Of a stretch of 64,000 bases of DNA, positions 1 through 11,540 are shown in pieces; position 1 is the stretch's first letter; every line of letters begins with the position of its first letter. The notes under the pieces are model-generated. The model searched no databases and had not been told where the DNA came from. It worked only from the letters and a program-made list of their open reading frames with translations. The stretch comes from Puffinus mauretanicus. Taxonomy: Eukaryota > Chordata > Aves > Procellariiformes > Procellariidae. The stretch covers positions 3,038,001 to 3,102,000 of the forward strand of contig JAJKFH010001865.1 of the NCBI GenBank assembly GCA_023333565.1, given 5' to 3'. Made by a program: the position numbers and the translations under genes.

Positions 1-906
1 GACACGCAGCAGCACAGCATATTGCTTTTGAACTTTTATCAGACTCTACTAACATCGAAGTATGACAGCATTTCAGCTTACTGTCAAAGTTCTCTGGTAA
101 CGTAGAGGTCTAGAGAGCAAATTCATTTTGAGGTTTACGGGATCTAAAGAGTTCTTATCTGCATTATGCCCTTTAATGACCTAAAGGAGATTATTTGATA
201 CAGCTCGTTAATAATCACAAAGTTTATTCAAGGGAAACTCAAGCCATAAGCCTGTATTTTGAAATAAGAGGGATTATACACTTAAGTATCATTGCAATGT
301 GCTTCTAAGGGGCTGCGGATGAATTTTAGTTGATCGCCTTAAACGTACTCCTCGTTCTCCAAATCCCCAGGGATCTCCTATGGGAGCTGCTGCACTGCGG
401 GGGGCCTACCATGTGCCAACCTCCTTCGGAAGTTACACTCACACGCTTTAATATAATTACACATACGTTCCCACGTAAGGGTCCAGCTCTTCAGAAAAGT
501 CACCCCAGCAAAGCAGCAGGACTTTATAAGCTTAGCTGCAGTGCAACAATTTCCATTAGCTGAAGTTGTGGCTATTTGTTCAGAACCAGAGGAGGACGGA
601 AAAAAACTTGATATAAATAAAGCTCTTTAAGAACCTTTACTCAGGTCTGAAGAATTCAACAGCTGCATCCCATTCAAAAAATGAAACAGAATAAATATCC
701 TCAGCTAGAAGAACAACTTTCCAGGGACCGTGTTGAAAACCGGGTATGTTTCTAAAAGACGATACTCATTTTAAAGGCACTTGTAACACTCTCACATTTC
801 ACAGTATTTTTACAAGTTAACTTTGTGATATTTGGTATTTGCTTTAAAGCTTTATCTCCAGGAGGTATGTGAAAGTATAGGGAGATCTCAGTGTATGTAT
901 TTACCT

Positions 907-928
907 AAGGAATACGTAAGGAATACGT
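907..928. repeat. Tandem duplication, 11-bp unit x2
   Basis: AAGGAATACGT occurs twice in perfect tandem. Small local duplication of unknown age. Confidence 0.85.
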
Positions 929-2893
929 AAAGCTCCAGCCACTGCAGAGAGAAGCCTGCAGGTGTGCTCTCTGAGCTTTTGGAAAGTGAAAACCTGAGAA
1001 AAGGAACTCAAACGCGCTTTTTAATTCTATCTGATAATTTTAAAGCCATTTTCATCACTCCGCTTTTCTCAGGACCCGAATGGTTCTTCCTTTAAAGCAT
1101 GCAGCTAGAATTCCTGGCATTAGGAAAACCGTGGGCAGCTCCCCAAGCTGCTCCTTCCCCAGGGGTGACTGGGCTGCGTCAGGACGGAGCCGGCACGTTT
1201 CTGCTGGTGGCAGGTACCTCGGGTAACACCACCCTGACTGCTCTCACCCCGTCTGAACTTTGGTGCTTGAGTCCCCAGTTATCCATGCAATGCAAATGGA
1301 AATTTGCCTTAGTAGTATTTTCTCCTAATACAGCTCTGGGTCATATAGAAGCATTCAGTATCTTACAGGACTGACACAATTGATGAAATACATGACCCTG
1401 GCTGAATAAATTATATACATTGTATATAAGAGATGTTTTGATAAAGATGGATACAAATACCCAATAATGCCTGCAGACGGAAACTGAGGGAATAATAAAG
1501 AATAAAGCATCTGTTAAATGTATAACTTTGTTTATTATTCCATAGAAGGCTACTTCCCTTAAACTTCTCAGTTCAAACCTTCCACTGAATAAACATTAAA
1601 CATGCTTTTCCTCTATGACTTCTCACACAGTACAGGATTAATGAAAGAATATGTTACTGCTGTTATTACTTTTGTTACTATTACCCATACGTCATTCACT
1701 ACAGAATGAATTAGCTTATCCTTGAGGAATCCCTTAGACTTTGAGAAGTTTTACTCTTTCCATTTGACAGAGTAATTAAAGCCAATAATGGCAAAAATGC
1801 CGAGTAATTATGGATGTTTCAAATGCTGACAGATGAGCTATGGGGTAGACCAGACCTACAGTGGGATTGCTTTCAAAATACAGGCATCTCTATCTAACTA
1901 GACACGCTAAGTACCACTTCCAACCAGTGGTGAGAAACAGGAACTTTCGGGGAAGCAATTCATTTCATTTGGTTTACAGAGATAAGAATAAAACTCCAGA
2001 AATGCCTTTTTCCCCACTTCCTCCCATCCAGGGAGGGAGTGTACGGTGGCCAGCTCAGAGGTATATGTCTACACTGTGGCTAAATTGCAGACGTATATGA
2101 GATGAGATTAATTCCACCCTAAAATACCATTTTCCCTGGCTGCTGAGCACCCATAGTTTCCTCCGAGCTCTGACCTTTGCCAGCAAGGCAGCAGGAGCCT
2201 GATGAACACACTGATCAGCAGCCATCTCCACAGTTGCTTGATAAAACATGGTGTTTTGTGGCAAATTTGCCAACAAATTTCCCAAGGCCGAGCGTTCGTT
2301 CAGCTGTAGCTTTCCGTGGTCCCCTGAAACAAGTGGCTCTGACCAAGCGCAGTTGGACCACCACCACCATCACTGCACCAACCCATCCTTACAGAATCCA
2401 GACCGTGCCCCAGATGAAGCCGCAGCCCTTGCCATGTTCAGAAAATAGCTCAAGGTCATTCTTCATTTTATTAATTTCATGCCCAGCAGTGAAAATGTCA
2501 GCTGCAGAGGAACCTGCCTTTGCTTAGTTCATTGCCTGCTGTAATTCCCTGAAGACCAATTGCCATTTATAGCGATGGGGCTGGGTGGAGTGTCCCTGGG
2601 AAGAAGGAGATCACAGGCTGCATTCTTCAGCTGCTGCAAGAGTCTTTTCCCCTAGGAACTGGGCACATGCTGTGCTATTACGAAACAAACAACAGTCGGT
2701 CGCAATTTTTAATTATACTACTACTGGTTTTCAACTAATTTGGTGCCAACCTCTGCAAGGACAGTTTCCAGCACTACAAAAATTTATCCTGAAAATCATC
2801 CCAATGAGTTCTGTTACTAAGGACGTGAACTCCCACAAAAATGAATGGCAGATTTGCAGTAACTTTACTGAAAGTAGGATCATGCTTTCCACT

Positions 2894-2902
2894 CCCCCCC
2901 CC
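2894..2902 (+). repeat. Poly-C run (9 C)
   Basis: C9 followed by ACCTCCCG. A slippage-prone homopolymer, so its length may be a sequencing or assembly uncertainty. Confidence 0.7.
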
Positions 2903-3874
2903 ACCTCCCGCAGTACAGAGCATAAAATGTCAGATGAAGCAATAATATACTCATCATAAACACTGATGTGTTGAACTTAGAGTTGCAATGCATCGGTATT
3001 ATGTAACTAACAATGAGTATTAGAAACCAATATAAATTAATAGTAGCTTAAACTTCCCTGCCTTTTACTATCTTCTCTCAAAAAACTATCTGTAACCCAA
3101 AACAGTAAAAGAGCCAGAGCTCTTTCAAGTCCATTAGGGACTTGGTTATTGCCAGTCTGTCCTATACAGAAGGCATTCAGGCTACAGAGGACTACATAGA
3201 GAAGCATGCAATAGAGAAATGCAAAGAGCATCCATAGATTGCAATGATATAGTTAACGCTGTCCTCCCACATCTTTTCCAAAATGTTAAAACTGCCTTCT
3301 ATCTGAAAGCAAACCAGACGACAATAGTGCAAATACCGTCCACAGTTCACACTTCCAAGAGTACTCTGCTGAAAAGCAAATAAACTCCTAAGTTGCTCTT
3401 CCCAAAATAAGCTCATTTTTTTCTACTAGTTAATAATTACAGAAGTATTTTCTCAAGTTTATTGATGGTGGGAAAGAGAAGTACGGTTAGAGCATTATTT
3501 TCTTGTAGAGAACTGAAATAACACTTTTTCCAGATTTCCACAGAGATGTTCAGTGGAAAAATGCCCAGTATCCTGAAACACTTCTCTCTGGAAATTAATT
3601 TCACTCTTTCTTTCCCATATAGTCCTTTATGGATGTGCAGAAAAGCACACAATAAAACAATATGCAGTCTTTAAAAGTACGCCGAAACATTCATTTCTGA
3701 CATCTGAAATGTCTATCTGTGAGGAGAAAGTTTATTATACTGTATTCCAAGCCAATAAAGATTTTCTACCAACCTAGAAAGTCTTCAGAGTTTTTTTTGA
3801 TATTGTTCCCTAGCATGCTCCCGATGAGAATCAACAAATTCTACTTGGATTAGTTCTTTTATTCAAATAGTTGT

Positions 3875-3960
3875 ATAACTAAGAGAGGATTAAACTCCCG
3901 TACCCAAGCCTTAAGCTCTAAAGTAAAAGACTAAGATGCCAACTATTAGAGCGTGACCGC
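3875..3960 (-). other. Weak tRNA-like segment
   Basis: Read on the minus strand, GGGAG-TTTAATC-CTCTC (about 3881-3897) makes a T-arm-like 5-bp stem with a 7-base loop. An AGTTGG word and a CTTTTA loop-like word lie upstream, in the order seen in tRNA-Lys-like SINE heads. The spacing is about 9 bases too long and no acceptor stem closes it. Confidence 0.12.
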
Positions 3961-5180
3961 ATCTCTCAGGTTCTCATTTATTTTCAATTCTTCTGGTAGT
4001 TACACAAGTAATTCTAAGAGCCATCCATCATGTCTCCTGTTAAAGATGTCTTTACAAAATGTGCCTACTTGTTTTTTCACTGTACCATGGGTGAGAGGAT
4101 AAGAAGCACTTCAGACTGTGCAAGATAAACAGCCTTTAAAACTTTAGATTACCCAGATAAAAACTTTCTCAGAAACCTAGGACAGAGAGAGGGCAGGAAG
4201 CAGCAGAATGAAGGGGAAAGGAGAGGGAAGAGGCACTGACCCAGCTCATTTATCTCACTGGAGAAGAGAGCCGGGATATGTTCCAGACTAGCTACTCATT
4301 TCAACCGTACCACCTCACACAACCGATTTAATGCCTTGTGTTTTGCAATAGGAACTAATATGTGATAAATGTTACTGAACTTAGCAATGAGCTAACCATC
4401 CACCCCACCACATTGTCACTGTCCCTTTAGAAGGCTGTCCCTGCAAGAGACAAACAGGTCCTCTCCAGAGGGAGAGCTGACTGACGGTGGGTCTGCAGCC
4501 ACAGCCTGCCGCTCGACCTAGTGTCCTCCCCCTTAAAGGTGCTCGTCTCCACCCCTGGGACTCAGGAGTGAGCCGAGAGGAAAGCCGTGAAGGCACACAG
4601 TCAACCTCAGGTGTCACCAGTTTTAGGTTTCTAACCGTGTTTTACCTATTCTTCTTCAATGTTTTTCTCTACTCCTACTGCTTTATGGTCACTACTCCCC
4701 CTTCTGCCCTTCAGCCCTGAAGGACACGCACAAACGGAAAACCACTGCTGTACAAAGGCGAATGAGAAACTAAACACCTATTAACACCACAAAAGAATAC
4801 AACAATAAATCAGAGGGATGAGGAAGGAAAAGGACTGTCATTTATCTTCTGCTTAATGCCTCTTCTGTATTACAGCACATACGGTATTTCAAATGCAGTA
4901 TGATTTTAAAGATGATCCCCCCTCGTAAACTGCGTGTTCCCTTTTAACCCATGAGTCATCTAAGCTGTGGTGAATTACTTGAGGCTATTCTAGAAAATGG
5001 CTGTCCAAGCTGTATGCCACGGTCCAGGCTGCGCCCCGAGGGATGATTCTGTCCAGCTCCCAAACACTTCTGTCATCAAATAGCACAGCCTCTCAGCATT
5101 TTGCTGTATAAGGTAGCCCTGGCCTGGCCATAGACCTGTTTTAGACAACACCATGGATTGCCTTTGCAACCCCCAAAATT

Positions 5181-5193
5181 AAAAAAAAAAAAA
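5181..5193 (+). repeat. Poly-A run (13 A)
   Basis: A13 followed by CCAAAACAC and a T7 run. No retrocopy body recognised upstream. Confidence 0.75.
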
Positions 5194-5652
5194 CCAAAAC
5201 ACTTTTTTTCTTTGCCCTTACTAACACAAGATGCACAAAAAGATTTCAATAGTCTACTGATCTGTGTACCTAAAGCTGATTAGGTTTACATTATGCTGGC
5301 ATAAAATCAGCACAATCATGCTTGAAATAAAGACAGGAAAATTTTTTATAACAAAATGCTTGAAAGGTCAGCTTGTAGAGTATGCTGCTGTTGAAGAAAA
5401 CACATTATTAATCAGGATGTTACCACATGTTTTTATTTGAGTATCTTGTTTCATAATTTAGGACCCACATTTTGAATGTAAAAAATTACACTGAGTGTTT
5501 GTTTCCCACTGACCTTACCACCAGATTTGCTCATTCCAGTTTGAATTAATAAGGCTATTAAACCACTTAGCGTTTGTCCTCATGTAAACACAGTCAGAAT
5601 CTGCTCCTTCGCTCTCAGTGACACTACACACCTTCTCACAGACTTTTCTTTG

Positions 5653-5698
5653 TATAGAAGGTACCTTCTATAAAGACATATCTTCTGTATAGAAGATA
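5653..5698. repeat. Twin adjacent palindromes
   Basis: 5653-5672 is a perfect 20-bp palindrome (half-site TATAGAAGGT). Six bases later, 5679-5698 has 8-bp perfect arms TATCTTCT and AGAAGATA around GTAT. The word TGTATAGAAG recurs at 5651 and 5686, a 35-bp offset, so a local duplication may have created the second copy. Both could extrude as cruciforms. Confidence 0.85.
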
Positions 5699-7090
5699 AA
5701 CTCCAGAGAGCAGACATTTACCTGGCCAATAGCATTGTGTTACTGCCTAAAGCCAAGGATGGAGAATTTATTGGCTCTGCTGACAGCCACCATAGATTTT
5801 CAAACCCACAAGCCAAGAAACATTCATCTAAGCCATCTTGTGGGTTTTGTGCTGTGTTGGATCTAGACCTGTTTTCTAAATCTTGGACTCTGCCTCCCCA
5901 GTAAAACAACCCAGGGGAAACCAGTGCAGCACACAGATGCAGCTGGGGCCCTGCAGAAGCTCTAAGGATATCAACATAAAATTTGGAAGCAGATGTGTGT
6001 GTGCGCGTGCATATTCATATCTGTAATGCAACGGCAGTTTAAGAGAAAACTATCCTACATTTAGAACAGTTCATTATCCAAATAGCATTAACAGAATGAG
6101 AATGCTCAGCTGTTACAGGTTGAGAAGCAGGAAAAAAGGCTATTACAAGGATGAAGACCTTTAACTTTCTCCTGTGCCCCCCACTTCCCACCCAGGCTGA
6201 GTTACTCCACGCCCCTAGGTGCAGCCTGCAAAATTCCCACTGTGCCCTGCTAAAGCTTTACCAAACAAAACTGAAACAAAACAAAAAAAACCGATTGAAA
6301 CTTGTAACACATTGTAAGAAGTTATTAACTTGTTTTAATTTGCTACATATTTAACAAGTTTCCATACAAAGGTACCAACCGGGCCTGCGCATTAAGAGAG
6401 CCATGTAGGATACAGTTACATGGCCTTTTACAAGGCGGAGCCTCTTCCCCTGGGGTCAGAGCAAACCTTACTACTGTGATCCTGAATGTTCCCGACTGTT
6501 CTTGTTTGTACGGCACCGCGCTCTGAAGACTTTAGGAAGGTTTCTACGTGCTGGGGACAGACCCCACTGTCCCCAAAGGAGGTGCCAATCCTGACCGAAG
6601 AGCAAGCACAGCTTCATGTACATCAATGACAGATGTCTATATTTTACATTTATCGGGAAGCGTGTGACCCTCAGGGCTGTCCCTACACTCAAGGAGACAC
6701 ACCACAGCACCCACCCTGCTCAGACAGTGATGATGGGGAAGCTGCAGGGTCTTACCAAGGCTCCCATCTGATCAACCTGCCTGCGTTTCTTTGCAGGGGG
6801 GGTCCAGGACCTTGGTGAAGGGGCCTTGGTCTGGTGGTACAACTCCAGTCTCCGGCAGCTCCACACACCAAGGGAGCAGACATACGTCTCCAGAGTCAAG
6901 AAGCATGTATGTGATCAAGCTTAACGCAGCTGAACAAATGACGGTGCATCAAAAGCAGTGCAATTACTATCTGTGTTAGCACTATTAACTTGCAGCTAAC
7001 AGAAGACACCATGTGCTAGCTTATGAACGTGGTGAAAGTTTAAATTAATGTATTTACAAAGCATTTTGCCAGTCGAAGAGCACGCGTATG

Positions 7091-7160
7091 GTTAGCCACT
7101 TTAGCTCAGCCGTCAGCGAAGCTTCAGCAGCCCTGTGATGTTCCCGATATCGTGGCTGGT
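7091..7160 (+). other. Weak tRNA-like segment
   Basis: TTAGCTCAGCCG (7101-7112) fits a tRNA A-box, and AGCCAC (7094-7099) pairs with GTGGCT (7152-7157) like an acceptor stem. A TTCCCGATATC stretch sits where a B-box would be but fits poorly. At about 64 bases it is too short and lacks a proper anticodon arm, so it is at best a decayed tRNA pseudogene or tRNA-derived SINE head. Confidence 0.15.
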
Positions 7161-8369
7161 AAGGACAGTTGACCAAAAGGTTCTCTCACTCGGGGCTCAG
7201 GCTGAGAGCTGAGGAGTCCTGCGATTTCAGTTCAGGATGGAGAAAACCACAAGCCCATATAATCAGAGGCTGAAATTTATATTTGCGAAATACACGTGCC
7301 TGGGCTCGTGCCCTGGCAGCAACCCAGCTGGCAGGGAACAGCCTTAATCCACACCATTAAACTGCCTCCCTCTGCAGAGTGGCCACGTCCAAATGGTCTG
7401 TCACGAATAATCCCTGGCCTGAGCTAACTCTATACTCAGGAAGTGTTTCGGGGAGTTGGTCTGGACCTAAGCTACATCAGAGACGCTGGTGATAACCCAA
7501 CAGCGCAGATGATCGAGTCCCAGCACCGGAGGATGCTCTCTGACATGGTTCAATCTCTCTGTGTAACGTGGCCAAAGACAGCAGAGCAGGAGGCAGAAAG
7601 GCAGATACACCTGCAGTTGTGGCATTTATGTATCTCTGAGGAAGTTACTCACACTCTGCAATATGCCCTAAATGAGAGAAGACACGAAGCTGTACTGTCA
7701 AGAGTAAAGCAAGGGGAGAGAGAGAAAAGCATCTCCTTGGTTTTCCTTCTGCTTCCATGGTTGTGCTAGACCTGTGCTGCCTACTGCCTGACCTTGGGAA
7801 TACAAATGAAAAAGAGAAAGAGATTCTTGCCTGTGACTGATCAGATCAATTCTTCAAACTCGTACAAAAAAGGTAATATTACATTTTGTGTTTTATTTTT
7901 CCTGCCCAAGCTATGTGAAATATTTCTGTAAGAGTGAACTTGTGTGTACACCATGTAGTAGCAAAGTTTTAACTAACGACAAAAAATAACTAACATTTAT
8001 CATTAATATCAGTGCTATACCATTAATTAACATTTACCTATGCTAGGCAAGTCTTTCCAAGGTACTGTCAGTCCTACTGACAGGGTCACACTACTCTTAA
8101 AACTGGCATTGAGCTTCACCTGAGCTTCATCTAGATTAAGGTCAAATGACAGAAGACTCAACGTACCCCAAGTCAGGCAAGTCTATTTCTACAAAGCTGA
8201 TTTATACATTTGTTATCATTTGATGCTGTTTTCTTATAAAGCAGACAGTGGGGTTGCCTCTCTAAAATTACCTAGGAAGTTGTACGCTCCGGTTAACAAA
8301 GACAGATGAAGCTACTAGTATTATTTACAGACAGTGGTAAGAACTTCTTTCACCTACTCGCCAACCCAC

Positions 8370-8415
8370 ACCGCAGTCAGTGGGACTTTATGTCCAAGCA
8401 GTTACGCACAAGATG
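8370..8415 (+). mobile_element. Possible ancient CR1/L3-type relic
   Basis: GCAGTCAGTGGGACTTTATG (8373-8392) followed by a CAAGCAGTTACGCAC-like segment resembles the GAAGTCAGTGGGACTTA pattern. Only one short block matches. Confidence 0.25.
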
Positions 8416-10063
8416 ACGCGTGCTGTTCGATGACAGCCAAATAGTAAATCTCTCAAAATACAAAGGGTATCTTTCCTTTGGCCACCCTGTTGTATTCAAC
8501 TTGCAACAAATTTGGCTGTTGGCAGTCCTTAGCTCTGCAAGAGCACGGTAGCAGTGCTCTCCTCATTGCACATTTGAAACCAGATTTTTCAGCTCAGTAT
8601 ATTCTTTTACTTTTTTCTGTTTTCATGCCTGCACAATTCTTCTGATACCAGAACAAAAAACCCCATGAAGGACTTGTTCTGACACGGCGGAGTCCCTGAT
8701 GGCTACAGTTTCCCAGTTCCTAAGAGGAGATCCCACTGTCTCTGAGTCCCTCTCTCCTGTTCTCCTGGGACAAGAGAACAGTTTGACATTTTCCTCAACT
8801 TCTGAAAGGCAAATGAAATAAGCAGGCCTACGATCTACCACATTTATTTTCCTACTTTGAGAAGCATAAGAAGGAGCCGTTGCCGCCTATTTAATCTTTT
8901 TCCTTTAGTTCAGAGAAAATGATCTTTCTAAAGGAAAAGAGCTATTCCCCCCACTCTTTGGCAGGATAGAAGGTGATCCCATTACTCCTTGACAAGCAAT
9001 AGCAGAAGGAATATTCTCACTTACATCCACAAGGAAGAAAAAGGGGATCAACAGTATTTAAAACACTAACAGGCTCTGTGTAAGTGGAGCAGAGTGGAAA
9101 GTTTAGGCTGCATAAGGATTTTCTTTAGAGTTTAGTTGTGCCAGCAAAAAAGGTACTTGTGATTTCCCTGTGAGTTAATGCAGATGAGCATTTTTCACTC
9201 CGTGATTTTACCTCAGCTAACACTATCCAACCAAACTACTGTTCATCCCTTTTTTCTCCTACTTAATGCAGAACATTAACATCAACTTCTAATTAAAGAA
9301 TGCTCACGGAATATGGAAATTATAAGCCATAGAAAACATGTGGGTTGATTTACACTACTATTAGCATTTTATTTTTCATGGTATGAAAAAACAATTGTAA
9401 CCTACTACGCCTTACTCAGCATTTCCGCAATGTTCTTCCTTACTGAGACTTTAATAAGTTTAATGGTAATAAAATTGAAAACATGACTTAAAAATTAGTG
9501 CATTAGCCTAACTTCTATCACCATGAAAACCTTGGATTCTTTTGTCCTGAAACTTCACCCCAGGACAGCAGAAACACCATGTCTGGCTGGCAAAATACAT
9601 ACCTAAATACTTCAGAAGCCACGAGCTTTATACAGCAAAATTGAAATTTTAGTCATACAACTTTGTTTTCTGAAATTATTTCCAAATATTATCAAACCAC
9701 ACAGTTAAGTTAAGCTTGTTTTCATGACCTGACATAGTACGACTAGCACAGGACATGACCTAAATTGGCTTATTGTAAGAAAAGCAAAATACCTTACTTT
9801 TCTTCAACTCCCAGCTGTGATGATACAAATGATGGAAGACCTCAGGGCCTTATTTTTAAAGGCATGAAGTCATTAAGTGCTGGGAAACGAAAAGCCTTTC
9901 AGAATGTGATCCAAAAGCAGGAATTCACCCGTCCACTCTGCTCCTCCTCTTCACTGGGGCGAGCGAGGATGTTCCCTGTACGGAGATCTGGGTGCTGACT
10001 CTCTGGGTAAGGCACAGGTGACAGTTCTGTGATTGCTTAGAACTGTGTGCAAATAGACACCAA

Positions 10064-10078
10064 TCCTCCTCCTCCTCC
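10064..10078 (+). repeat. (CTC)n short trinucleotide run
   Basis: Four to five CTC units. The Arg-rich stretch in the minus frame 9951-10283 comes from it. Confidence 0.65.
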
Positions 10079-11457
10079 AATACTGAATTTTGAATCTGAG
10101 AAATCTTTTCACTGAAAACCTATTATTTCTTAATGCAATGAGAACCGGACAGGTTCCCGCAGTGGAAATATCAACTCCTCCCAGCTTCTTAGCTCTGCTC
10201 ATGGCAGCACTTTGAAAGCGTGACCTCCTTAACTTTGATGCACACTTTTGCAGAGAGGTCACTTCAGATAATACTTTTAGCAAGACAAACGCACCACACC
10301 GTTATAATAATAAATGATATGTGAATTATAAATTTGGCACAAAATTCTATACTCTGTGAACAAAATTACATTAAGATAGATAAAACAGCCAGGAAAAGCA
10401 GAAAAGAAAACTATAACTCTAGCGAGGGAGTGGTCTTCAAGGCAGCTCTTAAGTAAATATTTTTATCAATTTTTTTCTTGAAACTCTCCTGTGAGGTTTC
10501 TCAAAAAAAAAACCCAGCCCCCAAAAAAACATGAGAGCAAAAACTCAACAGAGCAAGAAGGGATCATGCACAGCCCTCAAATATTTTTGCAGATTCTCCA
10601 GTTGCTAAAACCTATTGTTGTTTTTTTAAGGCTATGACTGCTCCCACATTCCTCTCTCAGAATCTACTAAAGCTGTGCTGTTGGCAAGTATTGCTACATT
10701 ACTTTTAAATGACATTTAGTCCTTTAGCTCTTGGTACTCATGAACTGGGCTTCAAAATTAAAGGGAACTGCCCTCAGAGATTGCAGAAACAATGGAGACC
10801 AAAACCAAAAAAAGTTCAAACATTTGCATTTTGTCTCAAGATAAATTCCAAAATCCAAAGGAATTTTATCACCGATTTGCCGTTCCCACCAAATACTTAA
10901 TAATGAATGATCCAACTCTCCAAATAGACTGCAGAAGATTTGTTCTGGATATCTACAGGTTGTTTATTTTAATTCAGATTTAGATGCTAATATATGAGCA
11001 TTGTTTTTTCCTGATATAATGACAGCCAAAGCAGTGTTTTTCTCCTCTTGTTACAGATAGTAAAAATTTGAGAAAGACAGAGGGCTGGATCTTGACCACT
11101 TGCCTCCAAGGTGCAACGTTTGCTACACCAGTGAGTATTACAGTCACGTTGTGACTACAACAGCAATTCAGTCCTCACTTTCGTTAAGCTTGACAGCGAA
11201 TACTCTTCTTTCTTTGCGATGCAACATCATCCATACATACACAGAACGATAAAGTGAAAATTCCAAAGGAGAGAATGAAGATTTAGCTGGTCTGTATGCT
11301 AAACGCTCTGACTGGGGTTAATTTTAGCAGACCCCTTGGGAATGCCTTGTCTGATCCGTGAGACAGTGCCACCGGCTGGGGAAGGAGCCTTGGCATCAAG
11401 AGCTGACCTCCAGAAGGGAGGGGCCCCTTCAGAGCAAGGGCCCACCTAAACCCCACA

Positions 11458-11540
11458 CGGTTCACCGCGGCATCGAGGGCACGTGGCTGGCCGAGCTGCC
11501 GCAGCGCCGCACAGACACGTCCCGCGCGCACAGAGGAGCC
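11458..11540. promoter_or_regulatory. Dense short CpG cluster
   Basis: Thirteen CpGs by hand count in about 83 bases, including CCGCGG (11465-11470) and the run CGCGCG at 11523-11528. The block sits inside a wider GC-rich segment from about 11.33 kb. Short frames on both strands are open across it only because stop codons are rare in GC-rich DNA. A small regulatory element is possible; no gene start can be shown. Confidence 0.25.

Larger units (their letters stand above)
1..3800. other. Non-coding, AT-rich; no gene recognised
   Basis: Only short frames, many without ATG starts, and none with a recognisable domain. It contains the 907-928 tandem repeat, a short CAC run at 2357-2370 and a C9 run at 2894-2902. 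Nothing else stands out. Confidence 0.6.
3801..8900. other. Non-coding; short symmetric elements and weak repeat relics
   Basis: It holds the tRNA-like segments, twin palindromes, A13 run and possible CR1/L3 relic listed separately, plus a short GT/GC alternating stretch at 5995-6012. The 7443-7769 frame (first ATG 7509) is unrecognised. Confidence 0.55.

Noticed and set aside
3875..3960. Nuclear copy of a mitochondrial tRNA region
   Set aside because: Compared by memory with several mitochondrial tRNA patterns; none matched over a useful length.
7443..7769. 108-codon plus-strand frame that looks somewhat protein-like
   Set aside because: It begins at GTG; the first ATG is 7509. No domain recognised and no splice sites at its ends.
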